A DNA stretch of 64,000 bases from Casuarina equisetifolia (GCA_028551475.1 CM052354.1:17569258-17633257), one strand, 5' to 3'. Shown: positions 1 through 13,110, numbered from the stretch's first letter. Numbers and translations: made by a program. The notes: generated by a model not told the origin, from the sequence alone.

Positions 1-1904
1 TTAACAACAATCACAAGATATAAAGAGTTACTGTAATATGGTAGTAGACCAAAGTACAAATTAATGAATAGTAATTATGTTAACTGCCTGTAGAAAATCC
101 GTTGAGCTAATTAAAATTAGAAAGGAGAGAGAAAGAGAGAAGAATCCATGTAACATAGATGCTCCGTCCATCCCTAGATAATAGTCCATGTTTCAATTTT
201 GGGATCTCTATAAACTACTGTGTATATCAGAAGGTGGAAAGATAAATATGCTCTTTTTCCAACAAGTAAATAATACATGTTAGAAACAAATCAAGTTTTC
301 AAATAAGAAACAGACCTTAGGAAAAAATTGGAAAAAGAATAAAATAGTCTAATGCTTTTAAAGCCCCGTTAACAATTTGCAACTCAAGAGGCCCAAAGTT
401 GGGATAGAGCATGTATAAGTTGATGAAAACTTAGTGAAAAGACATTGTAATTTATGCTATATACCCGTGTGTTCCATCATGGGACAAGACAAGAACTGGT
501 ATAATCTTAATCCATAACAATCCGGTAAGCACACAGCAATCCAAACTACTGAGATCACTGAGAATGAAGAACTTAAATAACTTGAAACTGGAGTTGCTGA
601 ATAACCACATTATCAGCATCAGGAAGACCATGACAGTGTATGAAGAACAAAAGCTAAAGAAACCATATCCAAAGCCTTGATTACAAAAAGGTCAGCTTTC
701 AAATACTCACTATTTAGTGCAATCTCCTGATATAGTAAGCCTGCTTAGTGGTCAACAAAGAGAATCATTGCCCAATGTTTTCTTATGAAGGACTAGATAT
801 TTAAGAACCCTCTATGTTATTTGGTCTTAATGTGAGTTCTGAAAATGGAGATCAACATAGTTGTCCATCAAATCTAAGTCATATGAAATCAATTTGAGGA
901 GGGCTTTACTTTCTAACAGATGACAGAGAAGTAGTGGAGTAGTTACTATTGCTTTGGCAAAACTCAGCATTGGCCAGTGGCAATGATGGAGTTCCTGTCA
1001 CAGGTGGGGGGAGTCGACAGAATTTGTGAAATGGTCCAGGGTAGGTTATAAAGCTTATATCACCCAACAAAGCTCCACTAAAGCTGCTGTTTTTGGCAAT
1101 TGCTGACTATAGGTGTAGCGGTTTAAGAGGCTTCACCATCATTTCAGAAAGCCAAAGGGCTTAGGGGTTTGGCCAATTTAGCTCTTGAGTCGCAAGAATT
1201 CTTAGATTCTTTTAATGGAACTGCAAGGTTGGTGTGCCAATGCTTATGGTGTGTCTAGGGAAAGGAATTCAGAGAATCTCAAATTCCTAACCAGCATCGT
1301 TGTATGGACAGCAAGAGTGTAACAAAATATAGAGAGGACAGAGACATCAAGCATTAAATTAGAATGAAAAGGGAGAATCTTTGGACGTTAGAAGGAAAGT
1401 GGAGAAGTATCAAAGAATAGGATGTTGCTCCTTAGACCCATTTGTTCGGAGATGAGCACAAAAAGGTGGATGCTTGTGAGTTACAAGTCCAACCTAGTAG
1501 GAAGGGTTCAATCTCCCCATATGATACCAAGGAGTACTAAACACAAGTCTATCATGATCAGACCATGTCCATCTAGAGAAGGGTTGTGATTAGGTTGTGT
1601 GCTTAGAGCTTGATGCAACAGAGTGAAAAGAGGATTTTGAAACGGCCACAAAGCTGAACCCCAATGCAAGGAAGGTCATCCATCAATAAAAGAAGAATTC
1701 AGGACTGCCAAGTCAGAGTTTAAATCACCCTGAAAAGGGATAGGATCTATTATCCACTGCTCAGTATTGACAAATTCATAACCCCACTACCTACACAGCA
1801 AATTATCCAGCAAAATTAACCAATAAGGGTAATTATAACACATGAATGTGTACGGCTTATATATTATTCTCTGATAGATATATAAGATAGCCATTCCCTC
1901 AAGG

Positions 1905-2340
1905 CAGCAGATAGCCCTAGAGCAACATTTTGTTTCCAATTTATTCATGTTAAATAAGCTCAAAGACTCGAGAAATCTATTTTGATCAACAAAATGAATA
2001 TCCAATACGAATTTCCATGTATCTCTTAGCTTGCTAATCTTAATACAATAACTTCTTATCTGAACGTTTGGATGGTATGAAAGACAATTCAGTTATACAC
2101 TAAAGAATAACATATCACTAGCGTCAGTGTGGCATAGAGCACTAGGGCAACGTTTTCCAACTTAGTAATGTTAAATAAGTATGAAGACATCAGGAATCTA
2201 AATTCAACCAACAAAAGGAACATCCATCGTGACTTTCCATGTTTATTTAAGATATCCAATCTAAACAAAAATAACTCCATAATTTGAGCATTTGGATGGT
2301 ATGCGAAACAACACTTATACGATATCTAAAGATCAAATAG
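1905..2340. repeat. Diverged two-copy tandem duplication, about 227-bp period
   Basis: The segment around 1905-2110 is repeated around 2132-2340. Matching landmarks are the AGCMCTAGRGCAAC block (1910 and 2137), an AATGTTAAATAAG-like block and the TTTGGATGGTATG block (2066 and 2291). The copies differ by many substitutions and small indels, so the duplication is old. No coding potential was seen. Confidence 0.6.
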
Positions 2341-2740
2341 TGTTCAAATTAAAAACATTCAGTTTGCCAAAAAGTTTTTGAGGCCCATTATCTTCATTAA
2401 GGGAAGAAAGTGGTGCAACATGCAACACGAGCATTCTAAAATGCTGGAAATGCTCATTTGCCAGGTTCTAATTAATTTTAGTTGGTTCCTCTCTTTTTGA
2501 TGTATGATCAATCATATAACCACTCCAACCTAGACTACCATTAGATGAGTCATCATTAGACAAATAATAGTTTCAATATCCTCTTACAAGAACCATTATT
2601 TGGGGAAAAAATATTGAAGAAAAAAAAAAACTTTTTCAGCTGACCAAGAAAGAAAGTAAGACCGCGAAGTCATTGGCTCATATTCTTTCTTCAATAATGA
2701 CATGAAAAGATTAGAAGGTCTAGCTAGACAGATAACTTAC

Positions 2741-2972
2741 AGACCGAAAGTTTCCTTTACTTGCAGAGGATTTGACCAATTTTCTTCTACATTCAGATTT
2801 TAATTCCGTGGTTTGGTGAATGAGAAGGTCATATCCAGATTTTAAATTGTCAACAACTATTTGTTTTCCTAAATTTTCAACACCATTAGGAATCTTAATA
2901 AGAGATAACGCCAAATGTTTTCCACAATTTATGGCAACAAAACTTGTCCACTTTCTATGAAGCAACTCAAAT
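2741..2972 (-). other. Candidate orphan exon (77 codons, function unknown)
   Basis: On the minus strand an open segment is bounded by a plausible acceptor (GAATTCAG at 2980-2973) and a perfect TCT|GTAAGT donor (2741-2735). It is 232 bp long, entering one base into phase and leaving in phase 0. The peptide contains HRKWTSFVAINCGKHLAL and ends KSSASKGNFRS. I do not recognise it as part of the AAA-ATPase family. It could be an exon of an unrelated or nested gene, an exon relic, or chance. Confidence 0.3.
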
Positions 2973-3466
2973 CTGAATTCATTAGAAATATAAAATAGCA
3001 GCGACAAGAATCCAAAAAGTCTGAAAGTCCAAATGCAATCTTGGCGTCATTATTTCCCAGCGCATGACTGGCTTGCCAGCAGGAATAGCTAACTGGTAGC
3101 CCTGCCTCTTGCCACCTGGGTTCACATAACAGATCCACAAAACCTTTTGATTGTTTCAGCCACCAAGACTGAAGCAGGCAAGCAGACCATGGTTAGTAAC
3201 ATGCTACATGTATTTAATCCTGTTAACGGATAAACTGGTTTCTAACATGCATGAAACACATTGTTCTTTCAAAACATGTCTCAAGATGTTACCAGAATCA
3301 CTTGAAGGATAACCACATCAATGATGTCCAGCAACATGGTATATGCCTTCAGAGTGGGTTATGTAATGAACAGATATCGTATTTTACTACAATACATCAA
3401 CCACAAGAAATACAATGTGGAGCAGTCCACCTACTAGCTTAAACAAATTTGTCCAATCGTGTGCAG

Positions 3467-3467
<1 letters not shown>

Positions 3468-3502
<35 letters not shown>
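3468..3502. repeat. T-rich simple repeat, (T)5-6A
   Basis: Alternating runs of five or six T separated by single A. Low-complexity sequence typical of plant introns and flanks. Confidence 0.8.
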
Positions 3503-4290
3503 GTTTTTCTTTTTGGATGTTATAAGGCATGTTGGCAGCCATACAAGTGGTTCTCAAGCCTCAAAGGACCTTAAAAGCGGCAGCTGAAACTCTAATCTCC
3601 TAATACACAATCCAGAGCCTAATTTCTTTCTTCGTTAATAAATAGTGTCACAAGACAGTTTCAGAAGTCTTGCTCTTTTGGTCCTCCGGCAAGCTAAATT
3701 CTTAGATATGGCTAGGTGTGCCTCAAAGCATAGAGTATGCCATCAGGACTTAAGCTTTTAGATTACTGATGAACATTCAGCTGCTTCAATTCCTTAGTGG
3801 AGACGGGAATCTTGCAGCGAGGAAAGTGTTCAGTGCTTTTGGTTACAAATTCCAATACCTTTACATCAGTAATCCCAGCTTACGAGATGCCTAAATGCGT
3901 GCCCGTCTGCCAAATCAACACACATACAGGTTGAGTGGTATGTATTGCACAGTGTGTGTATTGTGAATGTAATGATGGCTCAAAGCATCTTCAGCAGGAG
4001 GCTACTACACAGATTTGTAGTTGAAATGGAGGTCTTCAAACTTGGAACCGAGTCTACAATAACAGCAAGGCATACCTATAATCTATAGACAAACTAGATC
4101 AAAAAATACAGAAGACAATTCTATATAGTTGAACCTATAGGATAACACTAAAATTCAGTAGGAAAGCAGCATAGAAAGCCAAAAATAAAATTAGATTTAG
4201 CATAAGATACTAAATGTAATATAAACTTGGAGAAGGAAAATATCATCATGCAAACCATGAAATAACTAAAAAGAGAGTTAAAAGCCACAC

Positions 4291-5817
4291 CTCTGGACTC
4301 CATACGGCACAGTGTTGATGAACCCATATTCCAGCAATACCATAACGATCATTTATAGGACCCAAGAGACGTCCAAGCCAACCAGGCTCATCACCAAAGC
4401 CATCCCATAAGTCATAGTTAGGTTCCTCTGAACCTGAAGAGCCACTATATGCCTCATTTTCACTTTCGCCCATATCCTGAATTAACCTCTTGGGAGGTTT
4501 ACCATCAGTCCCTCCCCCACACAATCCGCATCGCCTACCCTCCTTAATAATGCGTGACTTGCCATGAGTATCACTTAAAGCACGTTTAGACTTATCCACC
4601 TGCTCAACATTGTCACCTCCCAAAGGTCTATCATCAATGTTAGACAAATCTGCATTCTTCCCATCATGATGCCTTCCCTCTTCCTCCACTTGGTCTGTCA
4701 AAATTCCAACAATTTCCATGATATCATTTGGATTTTCTCCTTCCCTCCCATGCTCTAATTGTTCTACTTGCTTATCACTAAGTTCCATAGTTTCCACAGC
4801 CTCCTTGCCAACATGTCCCTCCTCTAACGTTAAACCATAAGAGCTTCCTCTCTTCTCTTCCTCAACTAACACTGAAGCATTACCACCCACCATATACCTT
4901 TCATTTCCCCCCGGTCTACTTTCCAAAACGGACCCATCATCCTGACCCCTTTCCCTAATAAGCTCCGCTTCCTTTGTCTCATTCTCTGCCATAACCGTAC
5001 TCAACTCAGTCTGTTTCTCTCCCTCATTCCAACCATTCTCTCTCTCTTCTGCACTACACTCATTCTCCTTCTGCCCTTCACCCACCCCATTCTCTTTTTC
5101 TCCTTCACTTAACTCATTCTCTGTTTCTTCTTTACTCGACACATTCTCTGTCTCTTCTTCACTAAACTCGTTTTCTTCTTCTTCCTCACTCAACTCGATC
5201 TGTTTTTCTCCTTCTCTCAGCTTATTCTCCTTCTCTCCTTCCCTCAAATCACTCACTGCCTTAATTCTCCCTGGGCCCTTGGATTTCACAAACATAGACG
5301 GCCCACCTCCTACATCCCCTTTCTTCTCATCCAATTCCCCCACAACCACATTCTCCTCCTCCTCAATTTCACCTATTTCCTCAAAAAGCTTCCTTTTCCC
5401 CCTCGGTGAAGCTCTCTCTTGCTTAACACTCATAGCAACATTCCCACCCCTCGATCTCAACCTCGATTTCCAACTCCCTGGCGTCACAATTGCACCTGCC
5501 TCCTCACTCACAGTCGGCGAAGAATGCTTCATCCTCTTCTCATTACCCAATACTACGTTCCCTCTAGTCTTTCGTCTCTTCTTCGCTGGTGGTGGCGAAA
5601 CATCAAGCAAAACGGGGGCCCGACGCACCCGTGAGCTCCGACGGAGGTCTGCTGAACCTGCCCCATCATCCCCCTCATTCGTTTCCCCGTGGTTTCGGTT
5701 ATACTCCTCCTCGCATATAGCATCGAGCCTCTTGTGCTTTTTCCGAAGCCGAGGGCCAGACCGATTCGCATTCCTCCCCTTCAACGACGAAACCCCCGCC
5801 GCCGACGGCAATCGCAT
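4291..5817 (-). CDS. First coding exon of an ATAD2/At3g15120-like AAA-ATPase with ePHD finger (gene runs off the window)
   Basis: The exon encodes 509 residues from an ATG at 5817 to a GAG|GTGTGG donor at 4291-4285. Residues 1-130 are basic, with several KKxKR-type nuclear signals. Residues about 190-272 form a Glu-rich degenerate ten-residue repeat. From residue 430 the sequence matches what I recall of Arabidopsis At3g15120: a CGLCGGGTDGKPPKR segment, an acidic stretch, then GDEPGWLGRLLGPIND and WVHQHCAVWSPE. This is the first half of an extended PHD (zf-HC5HC2H) finger. Family knowledge predicts that later exons complete the finger and carry an AAA domain, giving a nuclear, chromatin-associated ATPase. 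No such exon was found between 1 and 4290, so the rest probably lies left of the window behind a long intron. The donor phase (0, after Glu) agrees with the family continuing Val-Tyr-Phe. A 181-residue ORF on the opposite strand is a shadow. Confidence 0.85.
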
Positions 5818-7004
5818 GACATAAACGGCGAATATACCGAGATAAAAACTTGTATACTTGAGACTACAATTATGTATGTGTATATAAGATGCAAATATAT
5901 GTATAGAAGTTTATGGACCTGGAAAATGATTATTGATCGATCAACTTCTTTGGCCAATTGTGTGTTCTGCAAAGATTAAACTGAGAGGGAAAACATTGTC
6001 CAACGAACAAGTGACTCACCGGATGATTGCAACAGAGCAACGAAACCCTAGGATATCAAGGTTTGGTTAAAGATTTCCATTTTCTGTCTCACTATCTACA
6101 ATGAGCTTGGGCTTTCAGCGAAGATTGGTGGAGCTTCTGGGATTGGATCTCTATGAGAGCAACTCATATCTCTCCAAATTCTCTTTCCGCTATTTCTTAG
6201 TAGGAAGACTAGGGCGTGGGCGTGGAGCACCGGAGGGGTTCGTATTGAAATTTTTGTAATTTTCACACACGCGCGAACCCAAGCACGTGTGTTATTGACG
6301 GGGGAGAGACAGATCTAGAATGTGCTTTTGGGGGATGTAATTGGAACGCGCCTGGGGAGGAAGTGGGGATTAGGTGAGATATAGAAGCGGGTTTTGATTA
6401 TTTGGTTTCATTTATTTTCCTGGCAAATGTTGCCGCCAAATATGTAAGAAAGATCACGAGAAAAAGGGGTGGGGGATGGTGTTTGGCATGTAGAGGGTTT
6501 AAAGTACAACGGCTCCTTAGTGCCCTAAAAAATGTATTTCATAAGATGCGTTTTGTGGGGGCTCTGCTGCTTCCCCTCCCACTATACCTGTTTTTTTTTT
6601 TTTTTGGTATAGGCCCAGATGGTTGACCAACATCCAACTATACTCCAATCGTTTCAAGCTTTGAGCATTCAATCCAAGGATGGCAAAATTGACACTATAC
6701 TATCTTAAGGAGGACAGATTTCTAAGATCCCTAGCGGATCAGCATGTGGGGTTGAAGTTTTGGTTCATCACACCCATATTTGTGTACCATATCTTGATTG
6801 CCTATGAAGAAATTAGAAATAGCTTGCTACGGACGGGTGATAAGCCTTTATCTGCATCCAAAGAAGCTTTCTTTTTACACTTTATTGACTTTTTCCGAGT
6901 AGTTGCTTGGTAATAAGTAAATCTTTTTTTTTTCCTCCCTTGTGAAGTACATGGTACCAATAATTCATTTTTTGAAGTTTGTTTCTATGAACCAGAGAGC
7001 ATCG
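5818..7004. other. Upstream region of the ATAD2-like gene
   Basis: It should contain the 5' UTR and promoter of the minus-strand gene starting at 5817. An ACCCTA-type motif (AAACCCTAGG, about 6041-6050, plus-strand reading) and a CACGTG G-box (6284-6289) are visible. No credible coding sequence was found; short ORFs at 6402-6913 look spurious. Confidence 0.5.
6284..6289. promoter_or_regulatory. G-box (CACGTG)
   Basis: A palindromic CACGTG about 470 bp upstream of the ATAD2-like start codon, in a locally GC-richer stretch. G-boxes bind bZIP and bHLH factors in plants. The motif is short and could occur by chance. Confidence 0.3.
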
Positions 7005-8310
7005 TGTCACAAACTTAGTGAGACTGTGCGGCAAAATAAGCCTATGTGAGCAAACAAAAGCGAAGACAGTGTAAGGTAATGAGAGACAAGAATGAGGAGC
7101 TAAAGCTTCTTCATTCCGAATAAGAGAGACTACAGCACAGACTTCAATCAAGAGTCCGTCGAACCGGGACTCCAACTACAAGGAGTCTCTTTATACAAAT
7201 CCCTCCCCCTCTATCCAATAGCTAGTTTGGTTTTCAACGGTCATTGCCAAAGGCTAGCTCTAATGACTAGTTTCCTGCATGCACAGGAGGGTCTTAGCTC
7301 TCTCAACTTTTTGCAGGCCTCGAAGACTACATTGTTCAGGCAAAACTGATTCTTGAGCTTGTTCTTGAATGCCTCAAATGTATCAATGCAAAGTCCTTTA
7401 TGCATCTCCATGTGCATCATGTGCCAACACAGTGTTGCATTATCAGTCAAGTAGAAGGAGACCGTACACACATTTCTTCGCTCATCAATAAGGTTCATGC
7501 TTTCAAAGTAACGTTCCCTTTTACCAAAAGAAGTTCGCCACTTCCTTGATGTCCCGCTTGCGCTCAAATTTCTTTGGCTTGGGTGCTTCCACTTGCTTGC
7601 ATATGGCGAGTCTTGTTGAACTATTTTAAGCTTCCTATTCAAGGACTTATACTTGTGCTTGAAGTCTGAACAACGTCTCAACTATTGTCCTTTTGAAGGC
7701 ACTAGCACCTTCATTATGCTCGGACTCGCACTCCACCCTTTCATTGAAGGAATTCTTGAGCCCATCTATCGCCTCACATGTCTCCAACGACTTGAAGTCA
7801 TACTCCATCCTGGCAAAGCTTGTGCATCAATTTCTGGTCTTGGGATTGACCTGCATCCTGCTCCCTCTTAGACTCGCTTTGGCTTTCTGCCACAGCTAAG
7901 CTTTTGCCTACCATTTCAACTGTCTCATAACCTTTTAGGCTTTAATACCACGTGTTATGAACTTAGTAAGACCGTGCTACACTTAGCTTAATTGCACAAG
8001 CTAAGTCAGCCTCTATGAGCAAACAAATGCAGATAGAGGTCAAGGAAACGAGAGACATGAGTTAGGAGAAAAGCTTCTTCATTCCAACAAAAGAGAACTC
8101 GAGACATAAACTTCAAGCAAAAGTCATCTAACCGAGACCCCGCCCACAAGGACTGCCTTTATATGAATCCCTTGCCCTCTATCCAATGGCCAGCCAACGA
8201 TCAGTTTGGTTTCCAATTTCCAACAGTCATTTTCAAGGGCTAGTTTCATAGGCTGTTGGGTCGCGATGCGCGACGCGGGTTGGCTTCCAGCCTAGGCCAG
8301 CCCACATCAG
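7005..8310 (-). mobile_element. Small, old LTR retrotransposon with gag-like remnant
   Basis: Two related direct repeats of roughly 260-350 bp flank an internal part of only about 0.7 kb. The repeats start TGTCACAAACTTAGT (7005) and TGTTATGAACTTAGT (7953), and both continue into blocks such as GCTTCTTCATTCC and CCCTCTATCCAATRGC. Just inside the right repeat the minus strand reads TGGTATTAAAGCC, resembling a tRNA-iMet primer-binding site, so the element points leftward with its 5' LTR on the right. The internal part on the minus strand resembles a retrotransposon gag capsid region; no pol was seen. The repeats agree only about 70% by eye, so the insertion is old. It is broken. Outer ends are approximate and no target-site duplication was identified. 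Confidence 0.65.
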
Positions 8311-8676
8311 TAGTACTATGCCAACAGAGCACTTCCAGGGAAGATTTACAGTAAGTAAATCTCAGAAAATTATCCTTTTAGTGTTCGCATTAAAACATAA
8401 AGTCTTCAACAAATTGTAAGTGTACCCTCACAGTTCTTATAAACCCGCATCCCTGCAAATAGGAAGAAACAATGACAGCTAACGAAGTGAAATCTTCATA
8501 AAACTACCAAGGGCATGTATTTAAATACTAATGGCACGCGTGTGTGTGTTTTCATATGTAAAGGTTAAAAAGAGCGCAGCACCCGAACCAATACATTGAA
8601 CAAAATTCTTTCACCTTTTCTCTTTTTCTTTTTGTAAAAATAAACAGTATTAAATGAAAGATTTTCACAGAGGATG

Positions 8677-11600
8677 CTATCTTATACGATTCTGGAATAG
8701 AAATTCAACATTTTCAGAACCAGAATTCCCCTTAGCAGTAATCTGCATAACTGCACCATCAGCAAGCATGTGTTGCAGCACTCTTGTTATGTTCTTTGTG
8801 TCATCAATACCAAGATGGTGACTTCCCAACAATGGTATCTGAAGTTCCTTCATCATGGTCACCATTCCTGTGGCCTGCCATCCATGATCAAATAAGCATA
8901 TCATTAAGAAAGAGAAACCTTATATAAAAATGGTGAAAATAAAGTGCATGGCAACTAGTCAATCAAAAATTCACTAATTTAGTAAACAAGGGTCGGTTAA
9001 CTTCTGGTTCTTTTCACATCGTTGCCAGTCAGTTTTTTATCTCATCAACAATAACATTAAAATGAAAATGGCACTTATTCATAATGACAATCAGAGGTAC
9101 CTAGGTCCAAGTTAGCATTTAGGTCTAGGTTAAGACAATTGGCATCGACTCAAAGTTTTTTGGTTCAAAGCATCAGACCTAATCAGTAACCAGATATTGA
9201 GTTAACTGACACTCCGTGTCCTTTTTTTATCTCTTACATCATCATTGCAAAACCAAAAGCGAGCAGCAAATCCCAAACCAAGTTACACTGGTAGAATGCA
9301 GACACCTAACAATAGCTAGTCTGCCACATCAAAAGTTAAAAAACAAATAGATAATGCTTTGTTAATCCAGTGGTTATGGGGTTGGTGGAAACTTACTCTC
9401 CTTTTATAGAAATTTAGATAGACATCTTTCAGATTGATCCACTCCATGAAGTACTGGGGAAGCTGAATCTTCGAGACTTTGCATTGCTGAGGGACCTTTG
9501 TTTTCAAATCCCAATTTCCACTAATAGAAGTAAAACAAAGATCTGTTACCAAAAAATAAATTGTAGAACTTTCTACCTTCCACTTTCAGTGAATGCTAGT
9601 CATGACAATACTATTCAATAGAAATCATAAGGACATAGAATGGAAATTAGGACTAATTTGACAATACATTTACTATTACTCCTCTAGATACTCAGGGTGC
9701 CCTTGAATGGTCTTACACTACATATACTCGATATGAGGTCAGATAGGAAAATAATGGTCACGATCCTACAGGTTCAATGTCAAATAAAACAATAAGCAAA
9801 TTTTCATGACCAATAGGTCAGCAGAAAGGAGCTGAGGACAAGATTTATAAAGTGCATTGGACAGTCACCAAATTGTAATGGGTATTCAGACTCACCAAGT
9901 CACAAATGCTGCCCGATTAAGATGGCCCCCCAACTGTTTTTCCCACAAGTGATGCTGAGCCAACCAAATCTCGAATTGATGAAGGACTTCCTTAAATGGT
10001 ATAGCCGTATCATGCCAGACACTGCAAATTTTTTGACGAGTTATATTTTTCTGCCAGCAATAGCTAAATAAAAAATATTCATATTGTGCTTGGAAGAAGA
10101 TATTCTATTTGATGATTAAATACTAAGAACCAAAGTGATTTGCTGATATACTATTGAATGTATGATCAAGGTAACAATTGCTAGAATTAAATAAGGTTTT
10201 CAAATATTCAATTCATATTTCATATAGAATTTTATTGGTGCATATGCCTTTTGAGATGAGTTTCATTAGGAAAAACAGATCGTAGATTGCTTTTGGGTTT
10301 TTTCTTTGGGTGGGGGGTGGGGGAAGAGAGGGAAGAACGGAGGGTCCCTTTGTAACTTTTAATAGATTATTACTAAATACAATTGCATTAGGATGACAAT
10401 GAAAAGCCTACCAAATGAGATTGTGACCGAATAAGTTTGTAGGCAAGAGGAAAAGTAGCATACCGGTCAACTCCAAACTTGCCATACTTTCCTTCAACAT
10501 ATTCATTTACTCTTTGCCCACTCATTTCTACTGGCTTCACAAACCTGCAAAAGGATAATGGAGAAGTATGATTGGAAGGCACGCCAATGTAAAAATCTTC
10601 TTCAATGTAATTCATTGCTCCATAAACACTATGATAAGGTGCTTATAAACATGGAAAATTAACAGTTTAATACTCAAAATTCCTATTAATGTTCTTTAAG
10701 TATGCCAAAGACAGATAAGATGCCCAAAACATTGTTTAGAGAGGTTGAGATCAGTGAAGGGAAATTAGAAAAGGCCAATTCCACTAATAACATGCCAAAT
10801 ATATAACATATAAACAAAAGCAAAATAATTGAGACTCTAAATAACAGGGCGTATCTACTCTGCTTAAGAAAAGGTATGTAACAATATTATAAATTCAGAA
10901 CTCCAAATAAAGCTCATAATCTCAGAAGCTTTGTAATGAACATTCATCCCTTTTAGCAAACACGCAAGTACCTCTTTTTATACTCAGCAAAAGTGAGAAC
11001 AAAGAAAAGAGAATCCCTTCTTTTTTTTCTTTTAATTTCCAAATGGTCCTAAAGTTATTAACAATGCGTGACATAGTGCAGCTATAAGTCACAAACCTGT
11101 GGAAAAAGTCCACGACACCCATGTTTTTTGCATCTATAAGCAGAACTGGGAATTCAAGAATCTCAACTCGGCCCTCCAAATCAAGCACCAGAAAAAAATC
11201 CAAGTTCTGAGACTGTAGACATTTTAACCCCGCAATATTCACTCCAAGGTCACTGGAGCAATCATGATTGAACTTCTGTATGTGGATCGCATCATCCATC
11301 TGTACAACTAGCAACAAAGTTACAAACCAAAACTTTTCAGGTACGCAGAATCAACATATTAGTACACAGGCATAACATAAAGTTCCTCGGATACAGATTC
11401 TTAAGTTTTGCGAACATGTTCAACAGACTCCACTGACCTTTTATACAGATATCGTGTATATATATTAACGAAAGGCAGGCCTTCGCCCTTAGGCATACAA
11501 TACTTAATGAAGAAAGCCGGTCTATTGTTCTCTTTGATGGGTTGTTGGTTGGGTCCCAAAAGAAATTTCGTCACTGAAGTGTGGGTGTCACGAGGTATGT

Positions 11601-13110
11601 CTGTCCTTATAGAAAAAGCTTCAAAACAGGATGGACCGGTCCGGGTGCTTCTATTTCTCAACCGTTGAGTGATAAGCAGGAAAATTGTAGACCATGGATC
11701 ACAAAGTCTGCAGGCCTCACTCTTAAACAGATAAAAACTTTGCAACATTTGCAAAAGGGAGAGTCATATTTATCTTTTAATTCAGGAATCATTTGAAGCA
11801 CCTTTGCCTTCTGTGAGCATTGTTCTCTAACAAGAAGATGAACTTAAAATTTTGAAGCTAAACGTCACAGGTTACCAGGGTGCATAATTGGTAGTCAGAA
11901 GGCTATAGTTTGAATTAATGCTCAGAGTTAGTGTGAGCTGGCAATGTTTTCAGGCGCACGACATAATATGCTCAGTGCATTTTTCTTCTTTTATTGATGG
12001 GTAGTACTTGAATTTATATATAGCTTCTTAGCTTACTAATTGATGGGTAGTACCTGCATTGTCCAGGTGACTAATGCAACTTATTTTCCGTCTAAAACGA
12101 ACAAGATTGTGTTATCATGGCAGGCTCCCTGGTAAGGGAAACGCAGGAATCTTAAGGGACTTGACAAGCAACAGACAAACCACAAGTGTAACAAGATAGT
12201 AAAATAACTTGTGAGGAGTTTGAAGGGGCTCACTATCAATAAAATCTGCTGTATTTGACAAAAAGCTTGTGTTCAACAAATACATGTGAGTTTCAATGAA
12301 GGGTGTTAAGGAATTAGCATCAAAACCGTTACTGTAGATACTTGACAAACCAATGGATGCTTGAAAAGGCAGGTTGAGAAATTATTCTCCCATTTAAGAT
12401 TAGGCCATCGGATTAGCATGAACTTCGACAAGTAACTGAAGCTTTCGAGGGACTTCAGTGGACAATTTACAAGTTGACCTAATCAGTCTTGTATCCTTTT
12501 CCTATTTTGTTTCCATCAAATTAACTTATTTTAATCAAACATGCTTTCAAAAATTTTCTTCCATTCGCGCTTTCTTCTGTGTTGACGCGTGTTTGGCGCA
12601 CGTCAAATGTTCAACAATTAATTCATTTTATCATCCAAAACAAACAAAGAACAAAGAAAACAAGCTAAAATCATTGATTCACACAAAAGGGGCTGTTAAT
12701 CTTCGGAGGGTTTCATAAAAAGTAAATGCTCTGCAAAACGGGGAAGCCATTCAGTCACAGCAACACCTCTACAGTACAGAAAAAGCTGACACCTAAATAT
12801 ATACATGAACTGCAGCAAACATTAAGGTCCAAGAGTGAGGGGGTTGGCCGGTTAAGCTTACCATAGTGCACTTGCCTTGCGTGTAGTACAAACATATCGG
12901 CTTCCATCTCCTATTGCCAGCCAGCTGAGACGGGACTGTAGGAGGGGACGATTGGTCTCGGGCAGGGTTCGACAGAGCGGCGGAGAGATGGAGAGCACGC
13001 ACTGGAAATAGCGAGCAAATATGGGGAGGGAGAGACATCGGACGGAGAGGGAAGAGAAAGCTTGTGCGAAAGCAAGAGAGTAGAGAAAGTCTGGGAAAAG
13101 GAAACGCCAT
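8677..13110 (-). CDS. ERL1: ERI1-like 3'-5' exonuclease, plastid-type (At3g15140/ERL1 homologue)
   Basis: Six exons: 13110-12862, 11299-11097, 10544-10464, 10021-9896, 9520-9397 and 8874-8677. They total 981 nt (326 residues), and all phases agree. Residues 1-60 are rich in Ser, Arg, Pro and Leu with almost no acidic residues, like a chloroplast transit peptide. Next comes RWKPICLYYTQGKCTM, typical of this family, then the DEDDh exonuclease core: D123 and E125 in VLDLEG, D224 in GNWD, and H281/D286 in SHHLGIDDTKN. The C-terminus (VEFLFQNRIR) matches the remembered Arabidopsis protein. ERL1 is known as a plastid enzyme acting in rRNA maturation, related to the ERI-1 small-RNA nucleases; activity here is inferred. 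The ATG at 13110 was chosen because it starts the transit-like region; an in-frame ATG lies 20 codons upstream. Intron 1 (1.56 kb) holds only unrecognised ORFs. Confidence 0.92.

Larger units (their letters stand above)
1..4290 (-). other. Probable long first intron of the ATAD2-like gene
   Basis: AT-rich sequence with no recognisable PHD or AAA exon on either strand. It holds a diverged tandem duplication (about 1905-2340), one exon-like open segment on the minus strand (2741-2972) and a T-rich simple repeat (3468-3502). Calling it intron is an inference from the donor at 4291 and the absence of the rest of the protein. Confidence 0.5.

Noticed and set aside
1480-1740. Possible LINE endonuclease remnant on the minus strand
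   Set aside because: Loose resemblance in word order only; frames break often and no LINE motif such as a clear SDH is present.
5279-5824. 181-codon plus-strand ORF
   Set aside because: It is exactly antisense to the ATAD2-like exon; its Ser/Pro/Phe richness mirrors the Glu/Arg/Lys codons of the real frame.
11401-11754. 117-codon minus-strand ORF in ERL1 intron 1
   Set aside because: No recognisable domain, overlapped by plus-strand ORFs, and situated within an intron supported by matching splice phases.
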